Part shown: piece after piece, positions 1 through 8,286 of the stretch | Position numbering within the stretch: position 1 is the first letter of the stretch | Layout: every line of letters starts with the position of its first letter | Source: Planctomycetaceae bacterium | GTDB lineage: Bacteria; Planctomycetota; Planctomycetia; Planctomycetales; Planctomycetaceae | Direction: 5' to 3' | NCBI GenBank assembly: GCA_020426425.1 | Contig: JAGQQB010000039.1 | Location: 1-14,248, forward strand | Length of the DNA: 14,248 bases | Made by a program: the position numbers and the translations under genes | Notes under the pieces: model-generated | What the model was told of the DNA's origin: nothing | Databases searched by the model: none | Seen by the model: the letters and a program-made list of their open reading frames with translations, nothing else

Positions 1-3000
1 TGCCGCCGAAGTTACCACTCTCGTTGGTGAAGTTCGTATCGAAGAAGATTCCCTGACGGGTGTTGTTCAGGATCTGATTCCCGTCCATCACGAACGCGGC
101 ATTACCGCGAACTACTCGAACGGTATTCGCACCAGAGGTTGACGTGGCAATATCATCCAGGCTGTCGGCATCGAGTCGACCGGTTGCGAGGCCTGTCGCC
201 GTCCCTGTGTCGATGCTGCGCGCGAGTGTGTAGCTCAACGGGTTCGACAGTGAACCATCTGGCTGCTGGTCGGCCAGCAAGATGTGGGAGCCAACAGTGG
301 CGGTCCCGTTCACAAAGCTCCGACCGGTCACGGCCAGGTCGAGATAGTCATCGTCGTTGAAGAATCCTGCCGACACGTCCGTGAGTGTGGTGAACGGGCT
401 GGTGGGGACGGCGTTGACCAACGCCGCAAATGTTCCAGTTCCATTGCCCAAGGCATAACGGATTGACCCTGTGGCAGCGTTGACGAAGACGAGATCGTTG
501 ATCGGGGCGTCGTTGATGTCGGTGTCGCCATTTAGATTTGCTACCAGGACCGCTGAAGGACTGCCACCCAGCGCGATGGTCCCGGCCACGGCCATGGTTC
601 CGTCGCCGTTACCCAGCAAGACGGTCGCGTTGGCACTGGTGCCGTTGACGACCACCATGTCGAGAATGTTGTCGCCGTCAAAGTGGCCAACGCCCAGCGC
701 GACCGGTCCGGTGCCAACGGCCGTCGGGATGGCGGCACCAAACGTTCCATCGCCGTTGCCAATCAAAACATTGACGTCGTTTGAGCTCTGCCCTGTCACG
801 GCGATATCTGGAATTAAGTCGCCGTTGAAATCACCGGTTTCGATGGCGTTTGGCGACGTTCCGGCGGCAAATGTTCCAGCGTTGGTAAACGTTCCATCCC
901 CATTGCTGAGCAGGCTGGTCACCGTATCATCAGCCTGATTGACGACAACAGCATCGTCGAAGTCGTCTCCATTCAGATCGACCATGGTGATGGCAACAGG
1001 GCTATTGCCGACGACAATCGCGGGATCAGGATCGCCAAACACGTTTTGTGGTCGGAGGAATGTACCCCGGCTACTTCCCAGCATCACGGTCACTGTCCCA
1101 TCGATCAGATTCGTGACCAGCATATCCTGGTGGCCATCGTTGTTGATGTCCCCCAGCGCCAATTCGGATGGCCCGTTTCCAGTGGTGAACGACGGAGCAA
1201 CAACCGGATTCCCCAGGGTCGCATCGTTTTCAAGGACAACTTCGATTCCGTCGCTACGATTCGCGGTCAGATCGTTGTCGGAGATATTTCCAGCAAACTG
1301 GGCGTTACCAGTGCCGCGCACAAAGATCCCGTTGAGGTTGTTCGTGAACGTGTTGTCGCTGATGTCAAGATCCAGGGCGACTGGTTGACCCGGCTTATTC
1401 TCGTTGACAACATTGATACCGTTCTGCTGGTTGTTTTGCAGAATGTTTCCACGGCCATTCTGCCCGAGCACGATCCGGTGGCTTGTCGCATCGGGACCGT
1501 ACAGGCCATTGTCGCGGCGCTGGACATCGATCCCGTGCAGATTGTTCCCCTGAATGGTCGTGTTAAGCACAGTGACCGGAGTCGCGGTTCCCAGTCGACC
1601 ACTGCGGCTGACTTTGGTGACCAGTCCGCTACCACGGTTATTGTCGATGTTGATCCCTGCGTCAGTCCCATCGAGAATGAATTTCTCCAGGGCTGCGAAG
1701 TCACCAACGTCAACGACGAGGCCATCACCAGCCAGGTTCGTTGTCCCGGCAAGATCCTGCGTATTTGCCAGCAGCGAACTGGTGATCGTAAACGTCCCCA
1801 GTGCGTCCCCTTTCGCTTCGACCAGCATGGCCGCGTCACGATTGTTTTGGATCGTGTTACGGTCACGCAGGATGTCGCCGAGTTCCAAGTCGAAGCGTGG
1901 TCCCATGCGATCGGAATTCGTCAGATCGGTATCACCCGGTTCGTTGGCCAGGAAGTGCACACCGACGTTGCCGTTGCCAGTGAATTCATTGTCGTAGAAC
2001 GACTTGGTGGCGGGGTCAAAGGCGCTGGCGCCATCGATGGTCAGCGTTGAGAAGTCCTGAATCTGGACATACAGGCCACGGCCTGAGTTGTTCTTGAATC
2101 CGAGTCCCGCGCCAACGTTTTCGAAGATGTCGAAGTCGTTGACCGAGTCGCCGCCGAACTGCAATCGGGCACCAGCCAAACCATTCTGGGCGAATTCGCT
2201 TTGCGTGATGATGCCGCCCGCGATCCCCGAAGTCTGGACTCCGTTGCCAGCTCCACCGGTGTTCAGGTCGGCTTCTTCGACGCTTAGGTTCAGTCCGTAA
2301 CCACCATTGTTATTGGCATGCACGTTGTTGACGACGAATCCTGCCAGGACACCGGTGGTGGATCGGTTTGTGACCTGGGAATCGATCAACTGCACCTCAA
2401 TCCCGTCGCTCGTGCCGCCGCCAGTGCCAGTGACGGTGACGTTCTGCAAGGAGAAGTCCGTGAAGTTCATCTCGCGGAATCGCGTAAAGATCTGGTCACC
2501 GACATTCGCGCTGACCGTCGCACTATCCAACGAGAAGCTGGTAATGCCCGTGACCTTGAAGAAGTCGACGAACAGTCCGTTGCCGGTGTTCCCGTTCACC
2601 TGCAGACCAGTGCCCGCGAGGCCGAAGTTGGCCACGTCCACACCGCTGCCGTCGTTGGCAATTACACGAACGCCGTCACCGGCGTTGCCGCTGGCGGACG
2701 CATTGATGGTCAGGTCGTGTGCCTGCACACCCTGCGACAACGTGACTTCAAAGCCTGGTCCATTGACGTTGTTGTCGAACACATTGTTCGTCCCGTCTAT
2801 TGCGGGGGACGACGTAAACGTGACTTGCGTCCGATTGGCATCTGTGATCGCATCGTCGACGACGAGCTTGAAGCCTCGGCCTGTCACTCCCGTGAGACCA
2901 CCGGGTGTCCCGTTCGCATTGCCGGTGCTGCCATTGCTGACATCGATGCTGGCTACGGCGTTGTTCGTGACGCGAATGTCGAATCCGTCGTCGTCGTTGT

Positions 3001-6000
3001 TGTTCGCGCTGACGTGATCAAAGTTGACCGTTGCCGTGGTGCTGGTGCCCCGGATATCGACATTGATGCCGTCGCGTGCGAACAGCACAGATTGCCCATT
3101 GCCACTCACATCGAGATCTTTGAACGTGCCGGTGAATGTGGCTGGACCGGAAATTGTTGGTGTCGTCCCAAACTCATCGAGACTACCAATGTTCAAGTCG
3201 AGTCCGCCCAGATCGGCACCGCTAATGCTGCCGCCGTCGACATTGAATGTAAGCACGCCATTGTCGTAGACATCGAGGTCGATTCCGCGACCGCCGCTGT
3301 TATCCACGGTGAGGCTGGAGAAGTTGAATGTGGCTTCGGAACCCAGGTGATGCACCTGCACATCGATCCCGTCGAAGCCAACGCCTGAGGTTGCGTTATT
3401 CGAAAGGTTCAAGCTCGATGCCGCGAACTCAGAGAGTTTCGATGTCGTGTCGACCAGCACCTTCAGTCCGTTCTCTTCGTTGAACTGAGCCTGGACATTG
3501 TCGAATTGGGCGACATCGACCGTGATGCCGTTGTGTAGTTCGAGGTCAATTCCGTCATCGCCAGCCATCTGCGCGGTCAAGCCGTCGGCCATGATCGTCG
3601 CCATGGATCCGGCGACCCCTTCGAGGTGCAGATGCACGGCATCGTGGAACGCGGTGGAGAAATCGACTGAGTTAAGGGTCAAGTTGACCGCATCTGTCGC
3701 ACCCAGGCCGACTGCGGAGAAGTCGAGACCTTCAGCGGTTCCGGCCCCAATTGCCACAACGTTGGTGAGGGAGACGTTGCTCGTGCCTTCAATGTCGATC
3801 AGATTGATGTCGACGCCAGCCCGACCGGCGTTGCTGGCATTCAATGAGTCGAAACTAATGTTCGTTGGGTTGGCCTGATTATTGACATGCATGTACAGGC
3901 CCGCCCCGGTGCCAGCTCCGCTCACGTCGACGAAGCTCGAAGTGAATTCCAGGAGTTCGGCGGTGGTGGGCACGGTGACTGAGACGCCAGCGCGAGCATT
4001 GTTGGTGGCGGTGATGTTGTTGAACTGCGGCACCTGGCCGGTCACGTTGCCGCCGAAGTTGATGCTGAAGCCCGAATTGTCGGAGTCGTTCGAAATGATG
4101 CTGTTGGCATTCAAGGTGACTTGAGCCCCGGCGGCACCGCGGAACTGCATCTGGACGTTGTTCGACTTGGCGTTGGAGAAGTTCGAATTCGCCATGTTGA
4201 TTTCCAGCGAATCGGTGCCAGCCATGTTCTGCGAGAAGATGTACAGACCATTGGCTGTCTGCAGATTCTGCGCGGTCACGTTGTCGAGATTGATGGTCGA
4301 CAGTCCCCCGGTCACACCGTTCTCCAGGATCTGAATGCCCCGGCGCCCAGAGTTGTCTCCATCAAAGTTGGAAACACTGATCGCGGCTGGAATCGCCTGG
4401 CCATCCAGATCGACGTTCAGAGCAGCCCAGAAGGAACCGCGGGCGTTGACACCGGTCGATGTGAATGAACGAACAGCGGCGGCCCCTGGCGCATTCACGC
4501 CCACGCCGAATGCGCGGGAACTGAGCGTCGTGATATTGTTCGCGACAATATCCGCCACAGTGGACCCTTGCACTGAGATATTCACACCCGTACCGATGGT
4601 CCCAGTGGCGTTCACGCCGTCAATGTCGATCGCCGCGACCGAGCCGAGCGAACCTGTCGTCCGAATGTCCAGACCGTTGTTGGCCTTGGCGAAGCCCACC
4701 AGCGAATTGCCGCCGACGTTGATGGCGACCGAATCAGTGGCACCCATGTTCAGTGAGTGAATCCGCATGCCGTTACCAAGTTGGGCCCTCTGGCCACGAA
4801 TTTGGTTCGCAGTCACGACGCTTTGACCGCCGTGAACGGCGTTGAGCGTCACATTCACACCAAACCGTCCCGCGTTCTCGCCTTGAACATCATTCAAGGA
4901 GATGATGGTCGGCGCGGCGGAATTTGTGACACCGATGTTCACACCGGTGAAGATGGGATTATTGAACCGACCATGGAACATACTGAACTGCGGCAGCAGC
5001 GAATCGGTCACCTGCAGATTCAGTCCCTCTTCCCGGGCGCCATTGGCGGTGATGTTGTTGAATTGTGGGATCTCCAGCGTGGATCCGTTGGTCGCAATCA
5101 GATTGATCGCCTTAGCCCGGCTCGATTGAACTGTGAGGCCGTCGACATCCAGCATGGCCGTCGAGGCATCGACGCGGATGTCAACTTCCCCGGTTCCCGC
5201 GCTCGGCAGGTTCCCCTGAATGCGAGAGTTTCGGATGGTCGATTGGAAGGTCGCCCCACCGGTGACGTCCACGTCAAGACCGCTCATGCCATTCGTGGTC
5301 GCTTGTTCGACCACCACACCATCGAGGTTGAACTCGACGAACGATGTGCCACCTTCAACCAATCCGATGATTGCGCCTGTCCCGCCCAATCCCGTATTCA
5401 CTTCCACGTTCGGACCAGAGTTCTGGACAATGACGTTCTCCAGGTTGGCTCGAATGGTCCCGCCGGTCCTGGCTCGGAAGACCACTCCAGCGCCAACGGT
5501 CCCGATGAAGTTAATGTTCTGGATCGTCGCCTCGACCGTGCCCCCATTCTCGGCACACAACACGAGTCCACCCATCACCATCGTGCCGTTCAGGCTCAAC
5601 GACTGGACATCCAGCGGACTGGTGGCACAGAGCACCAGGGAATCAACAGTTCCGCCCGTCAGGTCGCGGCGGACAACGCCCCCATCAAGCTGAGCCGTAT
5701 TGAAGGACTGCTCGTCATTGCCACTCAAGTCGAAGTTTAGATTCGTGAGCGTAATGATCGTGTTGCCAGGAGCAGAGCCGTCGCCGTCGGCAACCGCCTC
5801 GATCCCATCTCCAATACCATCTCCAGGGTTGGCATTCCCGTTATTCACAATCAGCCCGCCAGCATAATTCAAGTTAATCCCTGAATCCTGCATGGCCAGT
5901 GTGCCGGTGCCATTATAGGCATACAGGTGGAAGCCATCTCCCTGGTTGTTCTGGACGTCCGTCGCTCCGAAGATCATGGACAGGTAGGAACTGTCCATCA

Positions 6001-8185
6001 GGCTCTGATCGTCGTTCACCACCACGTTGACGCCGTCGCTGCCGTTCTGATTGATGTCGCTGTTCGTAAAACGGACACCAACGTAGGAATTGCCGTCGAG
6101 GATCGCCTGGAACCCGAAGTCCTGGACGGTTGCCGCGAGGAGGTCGTTACCGATGAAGACGTTGCTGATCGCCAAGCCAGTGGTCGCGCCGGCGCGGACG
6201 CCGACATTCGAATTGTTGAGCGCCGACAGGCGAATCCCGGCCGTGGTGCTCGCCAGATCGCCACTCGCTTTAATCTGACCGTTCGCGAGGAACGAACCGC
6301 TCATGCTGGCGTTGTCGAGATTGATATTCACCCCATGGCCACCAGAACCGACGAGCGAGAAGTCAGTCAACTTCAAGACGGCAGAGGCACCATTAAACGC
6401 GTTGATATAAACGCCGTCGGCTCCCGCCCCATCCAGATCAATGGTGCCGCCAGCGGTCGGGGTCAGGTTGACTGAACCGAAACCGGAATCGAGGGTGTAC
6501 TTTAGCGCACTTTCGCCCGCTCCAGCGAGCGACGTGGTGTTCGCCAGCTTAGTGATGATACGTCCCCCATTCTGCCCCTGCAGCCAGACTGCGTTCTCGG
6601 CAGCACCGGCGATGCTGACGCCGCTGGCATCGAGCAAGATCGCTCCGCCATTGGAGGTCATCACGACCCCGTCACTGCCTGCGCCATTGACGCTTAGACC
6701 ATGGAGGGCCCGAATCGTGGCTGATCCCCCGTTGTTCCCGGCGAGCAGAATGCCATCGCGACCGGCACTGTCCAGGATGACAGCGTCGTTGAAGTCGATG
6801 GTTCCCACAGAGCCGTCATTCATGGACAGGAAAATGCCATCAACGCCGGCGTTCGACAGGTTCGTCGGGAGCGGCATCGTACGGTCAATTTGGTCGTCCA
6901 TGTCGAGTGCGAAATCTTCAAAGAGGAGATTCGCAGCCGACTGATTGACTCCTTTGACATAGACGTTTGTCGAAGCGGACCCAAACACCGGCGAGTTTGT
7001 GAACGTGACATCGGCTTCAGCGTAGTTGAGATCGAGCGCCACTCCGCGGCGGCCGGAATTTGTGATCGGGCTGTTCTCAAACGTTGCCGTGAAACGTGCC
7101 TTCTTGTTGTTTGCCACATCGCCGACCGCTGTCACGAAGACACCATCGACGATGGTGGAGTCGGACGAACTGTTTCGGACAATCAGATCCATCGATGCCC
7201 CGGTGAACAGTTCACCGAAAACACCAAAGTTGGATTGGTCGGCGGCAGTGGAGAGGGGTGAGTCGAGCACCTCAGCGGTCAGCGCCGTTCCGTTTTCTCC
7301 AAAGAACTTGAAGCCCCGGTTGATTGGCGTGGGGTCGACGAACAGGTCAACGTGTGAGTTCGTGTCCTGCACGATGTTGATGGCGTCGCCTCCGGCGTCC
7401 AGCAGGGATCCATCAATAATGTCGAGATTCATGAACGCGCTGTTCGCGGCGGTGATGTGCAGACCATCTCCCTGAGGCCTGTTGGTCGGCGTGTACTCCA
7501 TGCGCAGCGTGACGTTCGCTCCGTTGTCGATGGCGGCGTTGAACGCATGCTGGCCAGCGTCGTTCATCGAGGAGTTCGCGATCATGCCGGTTACGGTCGC
7601 GCCATCGGCCAGCAGCGTCAGTGCATCTTGGCCCGCGCCATCGAGCACCACGTTGCTCAATTGCAGATCGACATGCGCGCCTGCGGTCGCGGTCAGTTCG
7701 ACTGCGGTTCCGTCGATCGAGGAGATGGTCAGATCAGCGACCCCCACCGAGACGTTGTCGATGACCAGTCCGTCCCCAGTGACCGGTGCAATGACGACAT
7801 CAGCAGCAACACCGGTGGTGCCGGTGATCGTCAGCGACTTGCCAATGGTCAGATTCTCGGCGTATGTCCCTGTTGCGACATGCAGCGAATCACCCGACTG
7901 CGCATAATCGATCGCCTCCTGAATGGATGAGAAGGCGTCGATCCCCACAGCGGTGGCGGGACCAGCACCATCGGGATCCTGTCCGGCGGCGACGCCAGCA
8001 AAGCTCCCGTCGACGAACAGGGCCGACAGCAGCGTCCGGTCTTCCAGGTTCTCACCAAGATGCCGTACTTGGGAGGCGCCGCCTGAGCGAGCCAGTACAT
8101 TGGCGCGAACACGGCGGGGACGACGAAGTGCCTGGGGGAAGCTGAACCGAGGAAAGAGTCCCTGCAACCACTGTGTCAAACGCAT
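1..8185 (-). CDS. Giant LEPR-XLL-type surface protein: right-handed parallel beta-helix with FG-GAP/VCBS propeller (partial, C-terminus outside window)
   Basis: The frame starts at ATG (complement of 8183-8185) and stays open for at least 2,728 codons to the left edge; I read all in-frame codons and saw no stop. Residues 1-44 are basic (RRPRR at 21-25) without a hydrophobic signal core. Residues 45-55 read ENLEDRTLLSA, the N-terminal signature of large planctomycete adhesin-like proteins. Residues about 84-120 are a typical first coil of a right-handed beta-helix (IQEAIDYAQSGDSLHVATGT...NLTI). Beta-helix coils rich in N, D, G, S, T and V continue to about residue 2,330, then seven FG-GAP/VCBS blades (about 2,335-2,690), then coil-like sequence again (NQILNNTRQGIFFD). 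Lysine is scarce and only two cysteines occur (853 and 877). No strong Shine-Dalgarno precedes the ATG, but no other start gives the signature. A surface or extracellular structural/adhesive role is inferred; ligand and export route are unknown. Confidence 0.9.
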   Translation of the reverse strand, partial: MRLTQWLQGLFPRFSFPQALRRPRRVRANVLARSGGASQVRHLGENLEDRTLLSALFVDGSFAGVAAGQDPDGAGPATAVGIDAFSSIQEAIDYAQSGDSLHVATGTYAENLTIGKSLTITGTTGVAADVVIAPVTGDGLVIDNVSVGVADLTISSIDGTAVELTATAGAHVDLQLSNVVLDGAGQDALTLLADGATVTGMIANSSMNDAGQHAFNAAIDNGANVTLRMEYTPTNRPQGDGLHITAANSAFMNLDIIDGSLLDAGGDAINIVQDTNSHVDLFVDPTPINRGFKFFGENGTALTAEVLDSPLSTAADQSNFGVFGELFTGASMDLIVRNSSSDSTIVDGVFVTAVGDVANNKKARFTATFENSPITNSGRRGVALDLNYAEADVTFTNSPVFGSASTNVYVKGVNQSAANLLFEDFALDMDDQIDRTMPLPTNLSNAGVDGIFLSMNDGSVGTIDFNDAVILDSAGRDGILLAGNNGGSATIRALHGLSVNGAGSDGVVMTSNGGAILLDASGVSIAGAAENAVWLQGQNGGRIITKLANTTSLAGAGESALKYTLDSGFGSVNLTPTAGGTIDLDGAGADGVYINAFNGASAVLKLTDFSLVGSGGHGVNINLDNASMSGSFLANGQIKASGDLASTTAGIRLSALNNSNVGVRAGATTGLAISNVFIGNDLLAATVQDFGFQAILDGNSYVGVRFTNSDINQNGSDGVNVVVNDDQSLMDSSYLSMIFGATDVQNNQGDGFHLYAYNGTGTLAMQDSGINLNYAGGLIVNNGNANPGDGIGDGIEAVADGDGSAPGNTIITLTNLNFDLSGNDEQSFNTAQLDGGVVRRDLTGGTVDSLVLCATSPLDVQSLSLNGTMVMGGLVLCAENGGTVEATIQNINFIGTVGAGVVFRARTGGTIRANLENVIVQNSGPNVEVNTGLGGTGAIIGLVEGGTSFVEFNLDGVVVEQATTNGMSGLDVDVTGGATFQSTIRNSRIQGNLPSAGTGEVDIRVDASTAMLDVDGLTVQSSRAKAINLIATNGSTLEIPQFNNITANGAREEGLNLQVTDSLLPQFSMFHGRFNNPIFTGVNIGVTNSAAPTIISLNDVQGENAGRFGVNVTLNAVHGGQSVVTANQIRGQRAQLGNGMRIHSLNMGATDSVAINVGGNSLVGFAKANNGLDIRTTGSLGSVAAIDIDGVNATGTIGTGVNISVQGSTVADIVANNITTLSSRAFGVGVNAPGAAAVRSFTSTGVNARGSFWAALNVDLDGQAIPAAISVSNFDGDNSGRRGIQILENGVTGGLSTINLDNVTAQNLQTANGLYIFSQNMAGTDSLEINMANSNFSNAKSNNVQMQFRGAAGAQVTLNANSIISNDSDNSGFSINFGGNVTGQVPQFNNITATNNARAGVSVTVPTTAELLEFTSSFVDVSGAGTGAGLYMHVNNQANPTNISFDSLNASNAGRAGVDINLIDIEGTSNVSLTNVVAIGAGTAEGLDFSAVGLGATDAVNLTLNSVDFSTAFHDAVHLHLEGVAGSMATIMADGLTAQMAGDDGIDLELHNGITVDVAQFDNVQAQFNEENGLKVLVDTTSKLSEFAASSLNLSNNATSGVGFDGIDVQVHHLGSEATFNFSSLTVDNSGGRGIDLDVYDNGVLTFNVDGGSISGADLGGLDLNIGSLDEFGTTPTISGPATFTGTFKDLDVSGNGQSVLFARDGINVDIRGTSTTATVNFDHVSANNNDDDGFDIRVTNNAVASIDVSNGSTGNANGTPGGLTGVTGRGFKLVVDDAITDANRTQVTFTSSPAIDGTNNVFDNNVNGPGFEVTLSQGVQAHDLTINASASGNAGDGVRVIANDGSGVDVANFGLAGTGLQVNGNTGNGLFVDFFKVTGITSFSLDSATVSANVGDQIFTRFREMNFTDFSLQNVTVTGTGGGTSDGIEVQLIDSQVTNRSTTGVLAGFVVNNVHANNNGGYGLNLSVEEADLNTGGAGNGVQTSGIAGGIITQSEFAQNGLAGARLQFGGDSVNDFDIFENVGAGLGFKNNSGRGLYVQIQDFSTLTIDGASAFDPATKSFYDNEFTGNGNVGVHFLANEPGDTDLTNSDRMGPRFDLELGDILRDRNTIQNNRDAAMLVEAKGDALGTFTITSSLLANTQDLAGTTNLAGDGLVVDVGDFAALEKFILDGTDAGINIDNNRGSGLVTKVSRSGRLGTATPVTVLNTTIQGNNLHGIDVQRRDNGLYGPDATSHRIVLGQNGRGNILQNNQQNGINVVNENKPGQPVALDLDISDNTFTNNLNGIFVRGTGNAQFAGNISDNDLTANRSDGIEVVLENDATLGNPVVAPSFTTGNGPSELALGDINNDGHQDMLVTNLIDGTVTVMLGSSRGTFLRPQNVFGDPDPAIVVGNSPVAITMVDLNGDDFDDAVVVNQADDTVTSLLSNGDGTFTNAGTFAAGTSPNAIETGDFNGDLIPDIAVTGQSSNDVNVLIGNGDGTFGAAIPTAVGTGPVALGVGHFDGDNILDMVVVNGTSANATVLLGNGDGTMAVAGTIALGGSPSAVLVANLNGDTDINDAPINDLVFVNAATGSIRYALGNGTGTFAALVNAVPTSPFTTLTDVSAGFFNDDDYLDLAVTGRSFVNGTATVGSHILLADQQPDGSLSNPLSYTLARSIDTGTATGLATGRLDADSLDDIATSTSGANTVRVVRGNAAFVMDGNQILNNTRQGIFFDTNFTNESGNFGG
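100..1190 (-). repeat. Seven FG-GAP/VCBS (integrin-alpha-like) repeats: predicted seven-bladed beta-propeller
   Basis: Seven calcium-loop-like motifs (D-x-N-x-D-G-x-x-D pattern) occur in the giant protein: DINNDGHQD (1124-1150), DLNGDDFDD (953-979), DFNGDLIPD (806-832), HFDGDNILD (659-685), a longer NLNGDTDIND...ND loop (from 538), FFNDDDYLD (338-364) and RLDADSLDD (152-178). Starts of motifs 2 to 5 are exactly 147 nt (49 residues) apart; the others are 57-62 residues apart. Blades also share an NGDGTF-type turn (SNGDGTF, GNGDGTF, GNGDGTM, GNGTGTF). Seven is the blade number of the integrin-alpha propeller, so the set appears complete within the window. Later motifs are degenerate, so calcium binding at blades 6 and 7 is doubtful. 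Confidence 0.85.
3026..3508 (-). repeat. Beta-helix module D (161 residues, diverged last copy)
   Basis: Fourth copy (residues 1560-1720). It opens with QFDNVQAQFNEENGLKV, has NSGGRGIDLDV 177 residues after the matching site in module C, and ends where the next opening-like motif NFDHVSANNNDDDGFDIRV begins at about 3025. It is 12 residues shorter than A-C. The TDS landmark is replaced by LDEFGTTPTISG. After it the phasing is lost. Confidence 0.6.
3509..4027 (-). repeat. 173-residue beta-helix module C
   Basis: Third copy (residues 1387-1559), again exactly 519 nt long. The landmarks are QFNNITATNNARAGVSVTV, NAGRAGVDINL and GATDAVNLTL. The opening is nearly identical to that of module A (QFNNITA) although one full module lies between them. 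Confidence 0.75.
4028..4546 (-). repeat. 173-residue beta-helix module B
   Basis: Second copy (residues 1214-1386), exactly 519 nt after module A. The landmarks are VANNITTLSSRAFGVGV, NSGRRGIQIL and AGTDSLEINM. The SGRRG landmark lies 174 residues and the TDS landmark 174 residues after those of module A. Sequence identity is limited to the landmarks, so the duplication is old or the copies diverged fast while length was kept. Confidence 0.75.
4547..5065 (-). repeat. 173-residue beta-helix module A
   Basis: First clear copy of a long module (residues 1041-1213). It opens with QFNNITANGAREEGLNLQV, has NAGRFGVNVTL about 68 residues later and GATDSVAINV about 110 residues after its start. Upstream sequence (VQSLSLNG, about 5606) may be a diverged earlier copy at roughly 180 residues. 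The length corresponds to seven or eight helical turns. Confidence 0.75.
5555..5641 (-). other. Duplicated LVLCA segment carrying the only two cysteines
   Basis: The segments SLVLCATSPL and GGLVLCAENGG lie 24 residues apart. Their cysteines (853 and 877; codons 5627-5629 and 5555-5557) are the only cysteine codons among the 2,728 codons read. In a right-handed beta-helix, 24 residues is about one turn, so the two side chains could lie above one another. The segment sits just upstream of the 173-residue modules. Confidence 0.7.
6338..6760 (-). repeat. Run of five short beta-helix coils (26-31 residues each)
   Basis: Successive coils begin RDGILLAGNNGG, SDGVVMTSNGG, ENAVWLQGQNGG, ESALKYTLDSG and ADGVYINAFNGAS, and the run ends at GHGVNINLDNA. 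Spacings read from the sequence are 28, 26, 28, 31 and 27 residues. The consensus is roughly x-D-G-V-x-h-x-x-x-N-G-G ... h-S-h-x-G-A-G, with GAG or AGR just before each start. These are single rungs of the helix, a different period from the 173-residue modules further along. Confidence 0.75.
8021..8053 (-). other. LEPR-XLL-like N-terminal signature (ENLEDRTLLSA)
   Basis: Residues 45-55 of the giant protein read ENLEDRTLLSA. This fits the E-x-L-E-x-R-x-L-L-S-A pattern found near the N-terminus of many very large planctomycete surface proteins. It follows a basic, non-hydrophobic leader (RRPRRVRANVLARSGG) and precedes the first beta-helix coil. The canonical proline is replaced by aspartate. 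The motif supports the start codon and the lineage assignment; its function in export or processing is not established. Confidence 0.75.
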
Positions 8186-8286
8186 GTTAAGTATCCCGAG
8201 GAAGTCGAATTCAGGAGCCTGATGACATAAAGGGGGCGCACAACGACACCGTCACCAGTCAAATCGGCAAATCCCTCGCCGGTACC

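Noticed and set aside
328..2256. Minus-strand frames at 328-531, 541-762, 1267-1866 and 2041-2256
   Set aside because: They are in a different frame from the giant gene and have shadow-like composition (Ser, Arg, Thr and Trp runs).
3026..5065. CRISPR array or non-coding tandem repeat
   Set aside because: The periodicity is at protein-motif level with diverged DNA between landmarks, and the frame is open throughout.
1046..5740. Long plus-strand open frames (1046-2050, 2318-3388, 4757-5740) opposite the giant gene
   Set aside because: They are codon-aligned antisense frames of the giant gene and stay open because it rarely uses TTA, CTA or TCA codons. Their translations lack recognisable domains, while the minus-strand translation is coherent throughout.
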